Shown here: piece by piece, positions 18,109-27,416 of the stretch
Layout: every line of letters begins with the position of its first letter
How positions within the stretch are numbered: position 1 is the stretch's first letter
From: Candidatus Vicinibacter affinis
GTDB taxonomy: Bacteria > Bacteroidota > Bacteroidia > Chitinophagales > Saprospiraceae
DNA: 64,000 bases
Direction: 5' to 3'
NCBI GenBank assembly: GCA_016714365.1
Contig: JADJNH010000005.1
Location: 1,898,501-1,962,500 of the forward strand
Program-made: the position numbers and the translations under genes
Notes under the pieces: model-generated
What the model was told of the DNA's origin: nothing
Databases searched by the model: none
What the model saw: the letters and a program-made list of their open reading frames with translations, nothing else

Positions 18109-19008
18109 ATGAAATCAAATTTGCTGTTATTATGTCTTGCCGTTTTGCTGGGTAGTGTGTCTTGCAAAAAAGGCGGATCCGTAAAATCGACCATCAATGG
18201 CCATAAATATACCATCGTCCAGGATGAAAATGGTCCCAATGCCAAAGAAGGAGATTATGTTTACTTCACCTATATGGTAAGGGCTAAAGACTCAGTAGTT
18301 TTTAATTCCGCAATGCAAGCGCCGGTAATTAAATTCAAATTGCCTAAAATTGAAAAAACGGACGACTTAACTAAAAGTCAACCGATCCTTGAATTATTAA
18401 TTAACATGTCCAAAGGTGATAGCGCTACTGTTTCACATGTTATTGATGAAAATGTAAAAAAACAAATTGGAATTCCGGATATCTCCCAATTGGAGTATGA
18501 TGTTAAATTAGTTGACATCAAAACTGAAGCAGAATATACAGCCGATATGGAAGTAGAAGCTAAAGAACGAAATGAAAAAATTGCTGTATCGCAGGCACTC
18601 GTTCCGGAAATTGAAAAGAGCATTAAAATGACGATTGAAGATTTTAAAAGCGGTAAAAATAAAGATCAATTGATCTCAACCGAGTCGGGTTTAAAATACA
18701 TCGTTCACACTACTGGTTCAGGAGCAAAACCGGAAATTGGTAAGTTGGTCTCAGTAAATTATTATGGATCTTTAATGGACGGTACAAGATTTGATGATTC
18801 TTGGTCACGAGGACAGGAATTTAGTTTTCCTTTAGGTCAGGGTCAGGTTATCAAAGGTTGGGACGAAGGGGTAGCTTTGCTTCCAATCGGTTCTAAAGCA
18901 ACTTTTTTTATTCCTTATGCATTGGCTTATGGAGAGGCTGGATCTCCTCCAACGATCCCGGCAAAATCAGACCTCGTTTTTTATGTGGAGGTCAACGGTT
19001 CTAAATAA
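18109..19008 (+). CDS. FKBP-type peptidyl-prolyl isomerase lipoprotein
   Basis: A 299-residue protein with a lipoprotein signal (lipobox GSVSC, Cys near 20). A canonical FKBP domain fills about residues 185-299: VSVNYYGSLMDGTRFDDS, FPLGQGQVIKGWDEG, YALAYGEAGSPPTIPAKSDL. The N-terminal half (about 30-150; GDYVYFTYMVRAKDSVVF, MSKGDSATV) looks like a second, degenerate FKBP domain. Inference: a periplasm-facing foldase for exported proteins. Co-directional with the upstream nrnA and closed by a strong hairpin. Confidence 0.92.
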   Translation: MKSNLLLLCLAVLLGSVSCKKGGSVKSTINGHKYTIVQDENGPNAKEGDYVYFTYMVRAKDSVVFNSAMQAPVIKFKLPKIEKTDDLTKSQPILELLINMSKGDSATVSHVIDENVKKQIGIPDISQLEYDVKLVDIKTEAEYTADMEVEAKERNEKIAVSQALVPEIEKSIKMTIEDFKSGKNKDQLISTESGLKYIVHTTGSGAKPEIGKLVSVNYYGSLMDGTRFDDSWSRGQEFSFPLGQGQVIKGWDEGVALLPIGSKATFFIPYALAYGEAGSPPTIPAKSDLVFYVEVNGSK

Positions 19009-19026
19009 AAATTAATTAATTATATG

Positions 19027-19057
19027 GAAATGTTCCGGGAACCACCCGGAACATTTC
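19027..19057 (+). terminator. strong stem-loop terminator after the FKBP gene
   Basis: A perfect 13-bp stem, GAAATGTTCCGGG (19027-19039) with CCCGGAACATTTC (19045-19057), around a 5-nt loop. The downstream T-tract is weak. It separates the nrnA-FKBP unit from prfB. Confidence 0.8.
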
Positions 19058-19086
19058 TTATTACTAACCTGTAAAATCACCTTTTA

Positions 19087-20191
19087 ATGACCTTGGATCA
19101 ATTAAAAGAGCTTAAAGCAAGGCTCGGTGAGTTGAGGAGGTTTCTTTGACGTCGATAAGAAACTCCTTGAACTAGAAGATAAAGAACAACAAACACTTGA
19201 CCCTGATTTTTGGTCAAACGGCCACAAGGCTGAAATGATCATGAAAGAAATTAAATCCCATAAAAAGTGGATTTCATCCTATATGAATGCAAAGTCTCAT
19301 TTGGATGACCTTGAGGTTTTATTGGAATTTTTTGATGCCGGCGAGGCAACCGAAGAAGAACTTGATGCCAAATACAATGAGTGCATCAAACTGACTGAAG
19401 ACATTGAGTTTTTCTCAACCCTGAATAAACCCGAAGATGAACTAAGCTGTCTGGTAGAAATAAATTCCGGAGCCGGAGGCACAGAGGCTTGCGACTGGTC
19501 TGCAATGCTGTTCAGAATGTATCAGATGTGGGGAGAGAAAAGTGGCTTTAAAGTCACGGTTGTAAATAAGCAAGATGGAGACGTTGCAGGAATTAAAACG
19601 GCAGAACTGGAAATTCAGGGGGACTATGCCTATGGAATGTTGAAAGGAGAAAACGGCGTTCATCGCTTGGTTCGTGTGAGTCCTTTTAACGCGCAAGGTA
19701 AGAGGATGACCTCTTTTTCTTCCGTCTTTGTGCATCCACTTGTCGATGATCGCATTGAAGTGGAAATTAATGTGGCAGATTTGGATTGGGATACTTTTAG
19801 GTCGAGTGGAGCAGGAGGTCAGCACGTGAATAAAACTGAATCCGCTGTGCGGGTAAGACACTTACCCAGTGGAATAGTGGTGGAGTGCCAGCAGGAAAGG
19901 TCCCAGCATCAAAATCGTGAAAAAGCCCTTCAAATGCTCAAATCCAGATTGTACGAAAGAGAATTACAACGCCAATTTGAGGAAAAAGAAAAATTGGAAT
20001 CAACCAAAATGAAAAATGAGTGGGGGTCACAGATTCGCTCCTACGTATTGGATGATCGAAGGGTAAAAGATCATCGCACAGGATATCAGACCGGAAATAC
20101 CGATGCCGTATTAAATGGAGGTTTGGACGATTTCCTAAAAGCCTTTATGATGCACAAAACTGTGGGGGAGGGAGACGTCGATTTAAGTTAA
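19087..20191 (+). CDS. prfB: peptide chain release factor 2, expressed by programmed +1 frameshift
   Basis: Terminates translation at UGA and UAA. Zero frame runs from ATG 19087 for 20 codons (MTLDQLKELKARLGELRRFL) and meets in-frame TGA at 19147. Slipping +1 at CTT-T resumes at GAC 19148 and continues (DVDKKLLELEDKEQQTLD) to the stop at 20191, giving 367 residues, normal for RF2. The recognition tripeptide SPF (in RLVRVSPFNAQGKRMTSF) and the catalytic GGQ (in SSGAGGQHVNKTESAVR) are present. This is not a pseudogene: the break is the conserved autoregulatory site. An ATG-only reading would wrongly start at 19235. Confidence 0.95.
19135..19150 (+). promoter_or_regulatory. prfB programmed +1 frameshift site
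   Basis: AGGAGG (19135-19140), TTT, then CTT TGA C (19144-19150). The internal Shine-Dalgarno, 3-nt spacer, slippery CUU and weak UGA-C stop match the E. coli prfB recoding geometry. When RF2 is scarce the UGA is read slowly and ribosomes shift +1. Confidence 0.93.
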
Positions 20192-20329
20192 CAAGGTCCT
20201 TAAATCCTTTCGAATTTAGAAGCTCCACCTTATTGGCAAGTCTTCCATGATTTTGATAGTAAACACTATTCATTACAGAAATTGCGTTAGATATTTACAT
20301 CTGTAATTATATATTAGTTATTTTTATTA

Positions 20330-20337
20330 TATATTTG
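20330..20337 (+). promoter_or_regulatory. putative -7 element for the PorV-like gene
   Basis: TATATTTG, exact match to TAnnTTTG, 19 nt before the ATG at 20357. The surrounding gap is very AT-rich; no clear -33 TTG. Confidence 0.4.
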
Positions 20338-20356
20338 TAGCCCCATATTTATTTTT

Positions 20357-21427
20357 ATGAAGAAACTGGCGCTTTTAATTTTTTTCCTTTGGTCATCATT
20401 CATTGTTTTTGGTCAAGCCCCAAAATTCAGTAATGACTTTCTCAATGTAGGTGTTGGGGCCAGAGGAATGGCAATGGGGGGGGCAGTAAGTTCAACTACA
20501 AATAGCATAAATTCCGGATATTGGAATCCTGCGGGCTTGGTTCATGTACCGGTTAATTTTCAAGTGGGAGCCCAACATGCCGAATGGTTTGCTGGCATCG
20601 GAAATTATGATTATGTGGCTTTTGGAAAGAAATTTGATTCTGAAGGAAAATCCTTTGGGGCCCTCAGTCTGATCCGAATGGGCATTGATGACATACCCAA
20701 CACATTGCGTCTAAGGGCTCCTGATGGAAGTATTGATTACGACCGATTAAGTTCTTTTAGCGTGGCAGATTACGCAATGCTCATCTCCTATGGTAGAAAA
20801 TTAGGCGATGGCCCATGGTCACTGGGGGTCAATGCCAAGGTCATCCACAGGGCTTTTGGAACATTTGCATCTGCTTGGGGATTTGGAATTGATGCCGGCA
20901 TTCTTTACCGAAGAGACAGGCTCAGCTTTAGCCTGATGGGAAGGGACATTACAACGACCTACAACGCATATAAATTTAGTTTCTCAGAAGAGGAAAAAGC
21001 CACTTTACTGCTAACAGGAAATGATGTGCCGGTGAGTTCCGTGGAATATACGCTCCCAAAATTGATTACAGGTTTTGCCTATAATTGGAAATTGACCAGT
21101 AGTTTGGGATTTACAACGGCGATGGATATTGAATTTTCTACTAATGGTACCCTAACAGCATTAATCAGCAGCGATAAATTTGTGGCAGACCCAAAATTTG
21201 GCTTTGAACTCGATTTTAAACAAAAGGTTTTTATCCGTTTGGGTGCTTCCAATTTTCAAACCATCCTGTCTGACGAAACTCCCGGTAAAGAAGAATTCAG
21301 TGTGCAACCATCCGGTGGATTGGGTCTGAAATTTGGCAAAATTGGCCTGGACTATGCCTTGACCAACATTGGAAATACCGGCGCAGGTTTGTACTCTCAC
21401 TATTTCTCTTTAAATCTGGACTTTTAA
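20357..21427 (+). CDS. PorV/PorQ-family outer-membrane protein
   Basis: A 356-residue protein with a signal peptide ending near VFGQ. The opening FLNVGVGARGMAMGGAVSS and the phrase YWNPAGLVHV are typical of the PorV/PorQ beta-barrel family related to FadL. Alternating hydrophobic strands run to a C-terminal aromatic end (HYFSLNLDF). PorV acts as the shuttle or acceptor for T9SS cargo in the outer membrane, but Bacteroidota carry several paralogues, so this need not be the true PorV. The many T9SS cargo genes nearby fit. The sialidase-like gene follows 148 bp later. Confidence 0.85.
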   Translation: MKKLALLIFFLWSSFIVFGQAPKFSNDFLNVGVGARGMAMGGAVSSTTNSINSGYWNPAGLVHVPVNFQVGAQHAEWFAGIGNYDYVAFGKKFDSEGKSFGALSLIRMGIDDIPNTLRLRAPDGSIDYDRLSSFSVADYAMLISYGRKLGDGPWSLGVNAKVIHRAFGTFASAWGFGIDAGILYRRDRLSFSLMGRDITTTYNAYKFSFSEEEKATLLLTGNDVPVSSVEYTLPKLITGFAYNWKLTSSLGFTTAMDIEFSTNGTLTALISSDKFVADPKFGFELDFKQKVFIRLGASNFQTILSDETPGKEEFSVQPSGGLGLKFGKIGLDYALTNIGNTGAGLYSHYFSLNLDF

Positions 21428-21575
21428 TAAGCTGTCATTCTTTTAGTAACTGGCTGCCAAACGCACAACAATTGCGGGTGTTAAAAAAACACAACAAAGA
21501 GAATTTTGTACCTCATTATAATAAAAACCAACACCCTCCCAATTTCGTTAACTTGTGTGCTTAAATTTCTAATCT

Positions 21576-23012
21576 ATGTTCAATATTAGGATTATAGCAT
21601 GTTTGTTTTTTTTGGTTGACTTTGTCAATGCCCAAGAAATTATCTGGGCTCCTGAAATTAAAATTAATCCTGCCAGAACCGGATCCAACATTCGTCCCAG
21701 AACTGTATTTTTGGATAGGGATCATGCGGTGGTTTTATGGGGTCAGTTGGTGACAAAAAGAATTCAATATGCACTTTGGGAAAATGGAAAAGTATCAAAT
21801 ATTTTCACGCCAAATCTAAATGGTCTACAACCTTTTATAAATGATTGGGCCAGCACAGAAGTGGCAGGCAGGGATAACTTTGTTTACATCGTTTTTAAAA
21901 CCGATCCTGCAGAGTCCGGTAAAATCTACCTCATGCGTTCAGAAGATTATGGACAAAATTTCACCAAACCAATACCCATAGTCAATCCTGATACTTTTTA
22001 TTGCCGATTTCCAGGTGTAGCGGTAGATAATAATCACCAACCCATTGTCAGTTATATGAGATTTAATAAAGATTGGTCTGAGCCGCATTATGTAAGTATA
22101 CGTTCTGAAAATTTTGGAAATGATTTTGACAGCTTTAGAGAATTGGTGGAGCCTCAATTTGGAGAAGCTTGTGATTGTTGTCCTGTAGCCATGGAATCTG
22201 ATGGAGATCGGTTGGCTGTTTTTTATAGAAACAACCGTGGCAATGTGCGCAATATGGCGGTAGCTATTTCTAATGACCGGGGTAAAAATTTTAACCTGCA
22301 TACCGAGTTGGATAACAAGGACTGGGTTATTTTTTCATGCCCATCTACGGGTGGTGACGGATTTTTTAATGATGATCTGTTGCATACTTGCTGGATGAGT
22401 GGAAGGGTAAATCCACCAAAGATTTTTTATTCAAGCTATAATTTATCGACCGGTAAATTAGAACAAGTCTTGAGCATGGATCATCAAAAAGGGCGGGGAC
22501 AAAGTCAAAATTACCCAAGAATGGCAGGTAGAAAAGATACTGTTGCAATGGTTTGGCAAGAAACTGATATTAGCAATGACATCTTTTTTACTTATTCTAT
22601 TGGTTTGCCTACTGGGTTCATAAAAAATACCATCAAAATGAATTCAGAACAGAATGGAAATCAAACTCATCCGGACGTAGCTTTTCATTCAAATAAATTG
22701 TTGGTTTCATGGTCTGACAATGCTGATGGGACTGTTCGGTTGATGGAAGGTGCATTTAAAGTAAGTTCACAAACCAACCATCCAAACAAGAATTTATCCT
22801 TGTTCACAGTTGAACAAATAGGTAAAAAACTAAGTATAACAACAAATGAACCGGTAGAATTTATACAGGTGTTGGCAACTGATGGAAGGAGATTGTACTA
22901 TGGTAAGGAAACTGATATAGATTTGAATATAGACTTCTCAGAAATTTTAATACTTGAACTCAAACTTAAAAACCTACCACTTCAACACAAGACCATCTCA
23001 TGGAGAGGTTAA
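21576..23012 (+). CDS. sialidase-like (BNR/Asp-box) secreted protein
   Basis: A 478-residue protein with a signal peptide ending near VNAQ. Asp-box-like motifs (SEDYGQNFT and SNDRGKNFN) and strands such as HAVVLWGQ and NKLLVSWSDNADG suggest a six-bladed sialidase/neuraminidase-type propeller. Catalytic residues of true sialidases cannot be confirmed by eye. The last ~70 residues (LFTVEQIGKKLSITT to the end) look like a degenerate sorting domain rather than a clear type A one. Export route therefore uncertain. Confidence 0.65.
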   Translation: MFNIRIIACLFFLVDFVNAQEIIWAPEIKINPARTGSNIRPRTVFLDRDHAVVLWGQLVTKRIQYALWENGKVSNIFTPNLNGLQPFINDWASTEVAGRDNFVYIVFKTDPAESGKIYLMRSEDYGQNFTKPIPIVNPDTFYCRFPGVAVDNNHQPIVSYMRFNKDWSEPHYVSIRSENFGNDFDSFRELVEPQFGEACDCCPVAMESDGDRLAVFYRNNRGNVRNMAVAISNDRGKNFNLHTELDNKDWVIFSCPSTGGDGFFNDDLLHTCWMSGRVNPPKIFYSSYNLSTGKLEQVLSMDHQKGRGQSQNYPRMAGRKDTVAMVWQETDISNDIFFTYSIGLPTGFIKNTIKMNSEQNGNQTHPDVAFHSNKLLVSWSDNADGTVRLMEGAFKVSSQTNHPNKNLSLFTVEQIGKKLSITTNEPVEFIQVLATDGRRLYYGKETDIDLNIDFSEILILELKLKNLPLQHKTISWRG

Positions 23013-23063
23013 CAAATCTAACAGATCTCTAAGTAAATACGCTTTTTTCTCGTTGCGAATTTT

Positions 23064-23669
23064 TTAATTGCAGGCCCCGTGATTTTCACTTTCTGATATC
23101 AAAATATCCGGCCATTCAACACATTTAAGATAGGTCGCTGCAAAATCTATCTGCAAATAGGCGGTACCTATAACCTCTGTACCGGCCGGAAAAGTTCTAC
23201 CTACTGCCCTGAAACTAATGACCTTACCATTGGTTATTACTTGATTTAATTGAGTATTTAACAAATCTGTCAAAGTCAGCGATACCCCAAAAAGTTTTAC
23301 CTGTTTTTTCTGTGGATCGAATTCGAAAAAGCCCTGCTTCACTGCTGCAGATCCTTTGTAAATAGAAAATCCTGGAATCGCGTCACAATACAGGTCAAAG
23401 ATCACGCTGTCCGCTTTTACATCATTTAAGTGAACCTCCGTAAATACACGCGTTATAATTAACTTCTTCAGTTCAACATCAGAGTCGAGATTCAGTTTAT
23501 TTATAATATCATTCTTGCCAATTGATTTTGCAACCAAAACACCTGTTTTAGTAAATGCGCCTGTTTCAATTATGGACGGATTGCTGGTAAATTCAAGTTT
23601 GACTTTTTTTGTCTCTTCACACCCGGACAGGATGAAAATCGTTGTTAGAAAGAGTAAAAAATTTTTCAT
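23064..23669 (-). CDS. predicted lipoprotein of unknown function
   Basis: A 201-residue protein with a clear lipobox (LSGC, Cys at 17) after a short hydrophobic leader, so it is probably membrane-anchored. The rest is beta-rich with no motif I recognise. It follows the DUF6588 gene by 22 bp on the same strand, suggesting joint expression. Confidence 0.75.
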   Translation of the reverse strand: MKNFLLFLTTIFILSGCEETKKVKLEFTSNPSIIETGAFTKTGVLVAKSIGKNDIINKLNLDSDVELKKLIITRVFTEVHLNDVKADSVIFDLYCDAIPGFSIYKGSAAVKQGFFEFDPQKKQVKLFGVSLTLTDLLNTQLNQVITNGKVISFRAVGRTFPAGTEVIGTAYLQIDFAATYLKCVEWPDILISESENHGACN

Positions 23670-23691
23670 ATTCAGCTGAAATTATTTGTTA

Positions 23692-24573
23692 TTATTTAAA
23701 TCTTAATCCAAAACCTACCGAAGCAACCACAGGTTTAAACCCGGAGGCTTCTGCATGCAAATAAAATTTCCAAAGTTGTATTCCTCCGCCTAATCCAAGT
23801 CGAAAAGGTTGGTCACCTTCGTAGACGACTGATCCTTTGCCATTTTCTTCATCCGCATAGAAAAACTCATATTTATTTTTTTGATAAGCCGCAAATCCAT
23901 AATAGTTAAAAATTCCCCTTTGCTGTCCTGCATTTACTTGAGCCAGGATATTGTTTCCCGTTAAATACTCGCCAATTTTAATTTGATTGAAACTGGCTCC
24001 TACCCCTACGAAATAGTCCTTGGCTCCCCAATACTGACTGATGAAATGTTGAATACCGCCACCAAATAATTTGATGCTCTTCAGATCTCCTCCAAAATCC
24101 AATGCTAAAAACCTAAAACTCAAATTTGTATTAAAGAAGTTCCCGATTTGAAGAGATGGAAAAAGTAAATTCACCCTATTCAATCCAAACCCACCCGGAA
24201 AAACGTAGGAATCTCCGGTTTCATCAACGGCTGTTACAGCAGTATTTGTCCCAAAGACTGTAGGAACCTCCACTGTCCTCTCCGGGGAGAAAGGCTCTTC
24301 TGTGATTCCATTAAAGCTTTGCATACTACTCGGAATGAATGCAGAGGTAACATTTACCCCAACGTAAATATGGAACTTTTGAGTAGAATCATATAAATAA
24401 GAAAAACCGGAGGAATTCATCGAAGAACCAACTACATCGATAAACGGACTAATGTAGCCATCTGAGTTACCTGTTCTCAGGTAACTTTTCGCTGCAAATT
24501 CATTTATGGGCTGACTAAAAAGATTCGAATGAATCAGCATTACGCTCAGTAAAAGCTTACAAAAACTTTTCAT
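23692..24573 (-). CDS. DUF6588-like outer-membrane beta-barrel protein
   Basis: A 293-residue protein with a signal peptide ending near NLFSQ. The segment YVFPGGFGLNRVNLLFPSLQ followed by NLSFRFLALDF and the gel-like pattern of alternating strands ending in GFGLRFK match the DUF6588 family of Bacteroidota barrels. Function unknown. It is the first gene of a two-gene unit with the lipoprotein gene; a promoter and leader hairpin can be proposed upstream. Confidence 0.72.
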   Translation of the reverse strand: MKSFCKLLLSVMLIHSNLFSQPINEFAAKSYLRTGNSDGYISPFIDVVGSSMNSSGFSYLYDSTQKFHIYVGVNVTSAFIPSSMQSFNGITEEPFSPERTVEVPTVFGTNTAVTAVDETGDSYVFPGGFGLNRVNLLFPSLQIGNFFNTNLSFRFLALDFGGDLKSIKLFGGGIQHFISQYWGAKDYFVGVGASFNQIKIGEYLTGNNILAQVNAGQQRGIFNYYGFAAYQKNKYEFFYADEENGKGSVVYEGDQPFRLGLGGGIQLWKFYLHAEASGFKPVVASVGFGLRFK

Positions 24574-24953
24574 AATTGAGTTTTAAAAACGATAAAACTT
24601 TATGCACCTGCACTCAGGAACAATTTCCTGGCTACCGCTCCCACCTTACGAATATAAGGAAACAATTATAAAATCAAGGGTTTTATTAAAATTTAATTTA
24701 TTTAAACTAAAATTTGGAGCCAGGAAGGATATGACTAAACTTAAAAAAGTGTGGAGGTGGATGAGAATTTGGGATCCTCTGAAAGCCTTCATTGTGTAAG
24801 TATTTAATTTAAGTTTGAAGGATTGTACAGGTGGTAAAGGCGCTTTTAGTTGATGCGATTTAGAGCTTAGATAATTTCAGCAGGTGCAACATAGGTGTAG
24901 GAAGCTGCCGCTTGAATCCCATTCCAAACTAGTTTGAGAATTTAGCTTTTGAA
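24574..24953. other. intergenic region with a leader hairpin; no gene seen
   Basis: 380 bp between the minus-strand DUF6588 gene and the 3' end of manC. It contains a perfect stem CAGGAA/TTCCTG (24615-24630, loop CAAT) that would lie in the DUF6588 leader, and a possible promoter beyond it. The plus-strand frame at 24602-24799 has no homology or start signal I trust. The remainder is unstructured to the eye. Confidence 0.5.
24649..24677 (-). promoter_or_regulatory. putative promoter of the DUF6588-lipoprotein unit
   Basis: On the minus strand: TTG (24677-24675), 18-nt spacer, TATATTCG (24656-24649; one mismatch to TAnnTTTG). It gives a leader of about 70 nt carrying the CAGGAA hairpin. Confidence 0.35.
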
Positions 24954-26015
24954 CTAGGTTTTATGATTCCCAAATTTGATTCCTACCTCTGAGGTAATTT
25001 GTTTTATTTTTTGCTCGTCGTTTTTGTCGCAAATCAGTAACGCGTCCTCCGTGTTGACGATAATAAAATTTTTCAATCCCTGAATTGCTATGATTTGATT
25101 GGTCTCATTATGGATCATGCAATCTTCTGAGTCTACCAAAATATGTTGATTATTGTTGGCAGAATTACCAAATTTGTCATGAGGAAGTAAGGTGTAAAGT
25201 GAACCCCAGGTCCCCAAATCACTCCATCCAAAGTCAACACTTTTTACATAAACCTGATCTGATTTTTCCATGATCGCATAGTCAATTGAGATGCTTTCAC
25301 ATTGGGCATAAACTTCCTCAATTCTGGTTCTGTCAAATGGTGTGAAGTGTACTGCCATAGAAGGGGCATATTGCTTAAAAGCCTGGAGTATGGATTGGGT
25401 GTTCCAGAGAAACATCCCGCTGTTCCAAACATAATTTCCATCGTTCAAATATTGTAGAGCGGTGTTGTGATCAGGCTTTTCAACGAAACGCTTTACGGGA
25501 TAAATCTCGTCAGAAATCAATCCACCTTCAACTAATTGTATGTATCCATAACCTGTATCCGGTCTTGACGCCTGGATCCCCATTGTCAGGATGGAATTGT
25601 TTTTTTTCAAAAATGAAAATCCTTCATTCACATCTTTTATAAATTGAACTTCATTCAATATCAAATGGTCTGCTGGTGCAATAAGAATGTCAGCTTCAGG
25701 GGAAATTTCATGAATCACATGAGCTGCATATAAGACACAGGGTGCGGTGTTTTTACGGTCAGGCTCTGTGAGAATGTTTTTTTCAAGGATCAGCGGTAAT
25801 TGAGTTTGAACCAGGGCAAAATAATCTTTATGCGTGACAACTAAAATGCATTCAGGAGATGTTATTTTGCACAACCGGTCAAAGGTCATTTGCAGTAAAG
25901 ATTTTCCTGTTCCCAGAATATCAAGGAATTGTTTTGGTCTTTGATTGCGACTTAATGGCCAAAACCTGCTTCCCACTCCTCCAGCCATAATGACGGCAAA
26001 TTTGGCTCGTTCCAT
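24954..26015 (-). CDS. manC: mannose-1-phosphate guanylyltransferase
   Basis: Makes GDP-mannose from mannose-1-phosphate and GTP for polysaccharide and glycoprotein synthesis. The 353-residue protein starts with the nucleotidyltransferase signature GGVGSRFWPLSRNQRPKQF, then LTEPDRKNTAPC, and FVEKPD in the sugar-binding part. The length corresponds to the single-domain form lacking the fused phosphomannose isomerase. It follows an aminotransferase gene by 18 bp. Confidence 0.93.
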   Translation of the reverse strand: MERAKFAVIMAGGVGSRFWPLSRNQRPKQFLDILGTGKSLLQMTFDRLCKITSPECILVVTHKDYFALVQTQLPLILEKNILTEPDRKNTAPCVLYAAHVIHEISPEADILIAPADHLILNEVQFIKDVNEGFSFLKKNNSILTMGIQASRPDTGYGYIQLVEGGLISDEIYPVKRFVEKPDHNTALQYLNDGNYVWNSGMFLWNTQSILQAFKQYAPSMAVHFTPFDRTRIEEVYAQCESISIDYAIMEKSDQVYVKSVDFGWSDLGTWGSLYTLLPHDKFGNSANNNQHILVDSEDCMIHNETNQIIAIQGLKNFIIVNTEDALLICDKNDEQKIKQITSEVGIKFGNHKT

Positions 26016-26033
26016 ATTTTAGTTTTTTTACTC

Positions 26034-27329
26034 TTAATTACTGATTTCTACGAATTGGTCCATTCCGGCTCTAAGCTGTTCCAGGATGGTAGGAATATCC
26101 TCCTTGCGAAGAGTCCCAACAGATAAACGGTACCATTCTGATTCATCAGAAGATCCAAAGGCTTTGAAAGGAACCAAGGCTACTTTACAAGTATCCAATA
26201 AATAACGGGTAACATCTTTCTGATGATGTAAAATCTCTCCGGTTTTAATCATCTTATCTTTCCATGGTATTCTGACAGTGAGATAGATTGCACCTTGAGG
26301 TTCTATTACCTCTATGGGATAACCCTCCTTGTTTAAGGCAGACAGGCCTTCATACAGGGACTTAAGCCTAAACTCAACCTCAGGTTTGAACCAATTCAGA
26401 TAATGCTGTGACGCGCCGTCTGCTTTTAAAAACCAGGCGGTGGCCATTTGTTCTGCTTTTGGTGCCCAGGCACCCACGTGAGACAAAATCGCCCTCATTT
26501 TATTCATGATTTCTATGGGCCCAAAACTCCAACCTACCCTGATTCCAGTTGCTGCATAAACTTTTGATAGACCGTCTATGTAAATTACATAATCTCTCAG
26601 TTCCGGAACCAAACTTACCGGGTCAACATGTTCAAGTTCGCCAAAACACAATTGCCAATAGATTTGATCGTACAGGATGTACAATGGTTTGCGATTTCCT
26701 TTACGACGTTTATTTTCTTCGAGTACCAAAAGACAAATTTCTTTGAGCGTATTTCTGTCAAATACAGTACCTGTTGGATTTTGAGGAGAACAAAGTGCCA
26801 GCAATACCGCTTCAGATAAAAAGGGTTCAAGATCTTTTGCATGTGGCATAAAATTTTGATCCTTTCCAACTTCTAACTCAATTTTCTTGGCTCCGCTCAA
26901 ATGGCAATAATGATTATTATTCCAAGAGGGTACCGCATACACCACGGTGTCCCCTTCATCTACAATGGTTCGATAAGTGGCGTAAATCAAAGGTCTTGAA
27001 CCACCGGAGATTAATATTTCCTCTGGAGAATAACTCAGGTTCAATTTTTCCTGAATAAACTCAGAAAGGGCATTCCTTAGTTCAGGAACGCCATTTGCTG
27101 CAGGATAATTAGTGTATCCTTTTTGGTAAGCTTCAATAATGAATGCGGTCAGTTCTTTAGGAATCGGGAATATGCTTGGGTCAAAATCTCCAATCGTAAG
27201 ATTAAATACCGAAACCCCGGATTTAATAAGGTTGTTGATTTCATTTCCCAGTTTGATGATTTCAGAAGGAATCAGATTGGCTGCCATGGAGGAAACCTCT
27301 ACAGGCACTGATTTTGGTGGATTTATCAT
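26034..27329 (-). CDS. class I/II PLP-dependent aminotransferase
   Basis: A 431-residue fold-type I aminotransferase. PLP contacts are visible: SGGSRPLIYATY in the phosphate-binding region, SPQNPTGTVF with the conserved Asn, YDQIYW, and the Schiff-base Lys in DGLSKVYAATGIRVGW. It belongs near the aspartate/aromatic aminotransferases; the amino donor is not predictable. It is distinct from the second such enzyme at 62480-63679. manC follows at 18 bp. Confidence 0.88.
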   Translation of the reverse strand: MINPPKSVPVEVSSMAANLIPSEIIKLGNEINNLIKSGVSVFNLTIGDFDPSIFPIPKELTAFIIEAYQKGYTNYPAANGVPELRNALSEFIQEKLNLSYSPEEILISGGSRPLIYATYRTIVDEGDTVVYAVPSWNNNHYCHLSGAKKIELEVGKDQNFMPHAKDLEPFLSEAVLLALCSPQNPTGTVFDRNTLKEICLLVLEENKRRKGNRKPLYILYDQIYWQLCFGELEHVDPVSLVPELRDYVIYIDGLSKVYAATGIRVGWSFGPIEIMNKMRAILSHVGAWAPKAEQMATAWFLKADGASQHYLNWFKPEVEFRLKSLYEGLSALNKEGYPIEVIEPQGAIYLTVRIPWKDKMIKTGEILHHQKDVTRYLLDTCKVALVPFKAFGSSDESEWYRLSVGTLRKEDIPTILEQLRAGMDQFVEISN

Positions 27330-27416
27330 GTTATGCTTCGCTTGAGGTGGTAAAATATTAATAAATTTTAATATTGGTATTTTTTTCTAATCTTGCAACC
27401 CAAATCAGTTTTTCTG

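Noticed and set aside
19235..20191. Reading prfB as a 5'-truncated gene starting at ATG 19235
   Set aside because: The missing N-terminus lies upstream in another frame joined by a classical programmed frameshift site.
24602..24799. Plus-strand open frame of 65 codons in the 380-bp gap
   Set aside because: No recognisable domain, no start signal, and it overlies the leader and promoter of the minus-strand DUF6588 gene.
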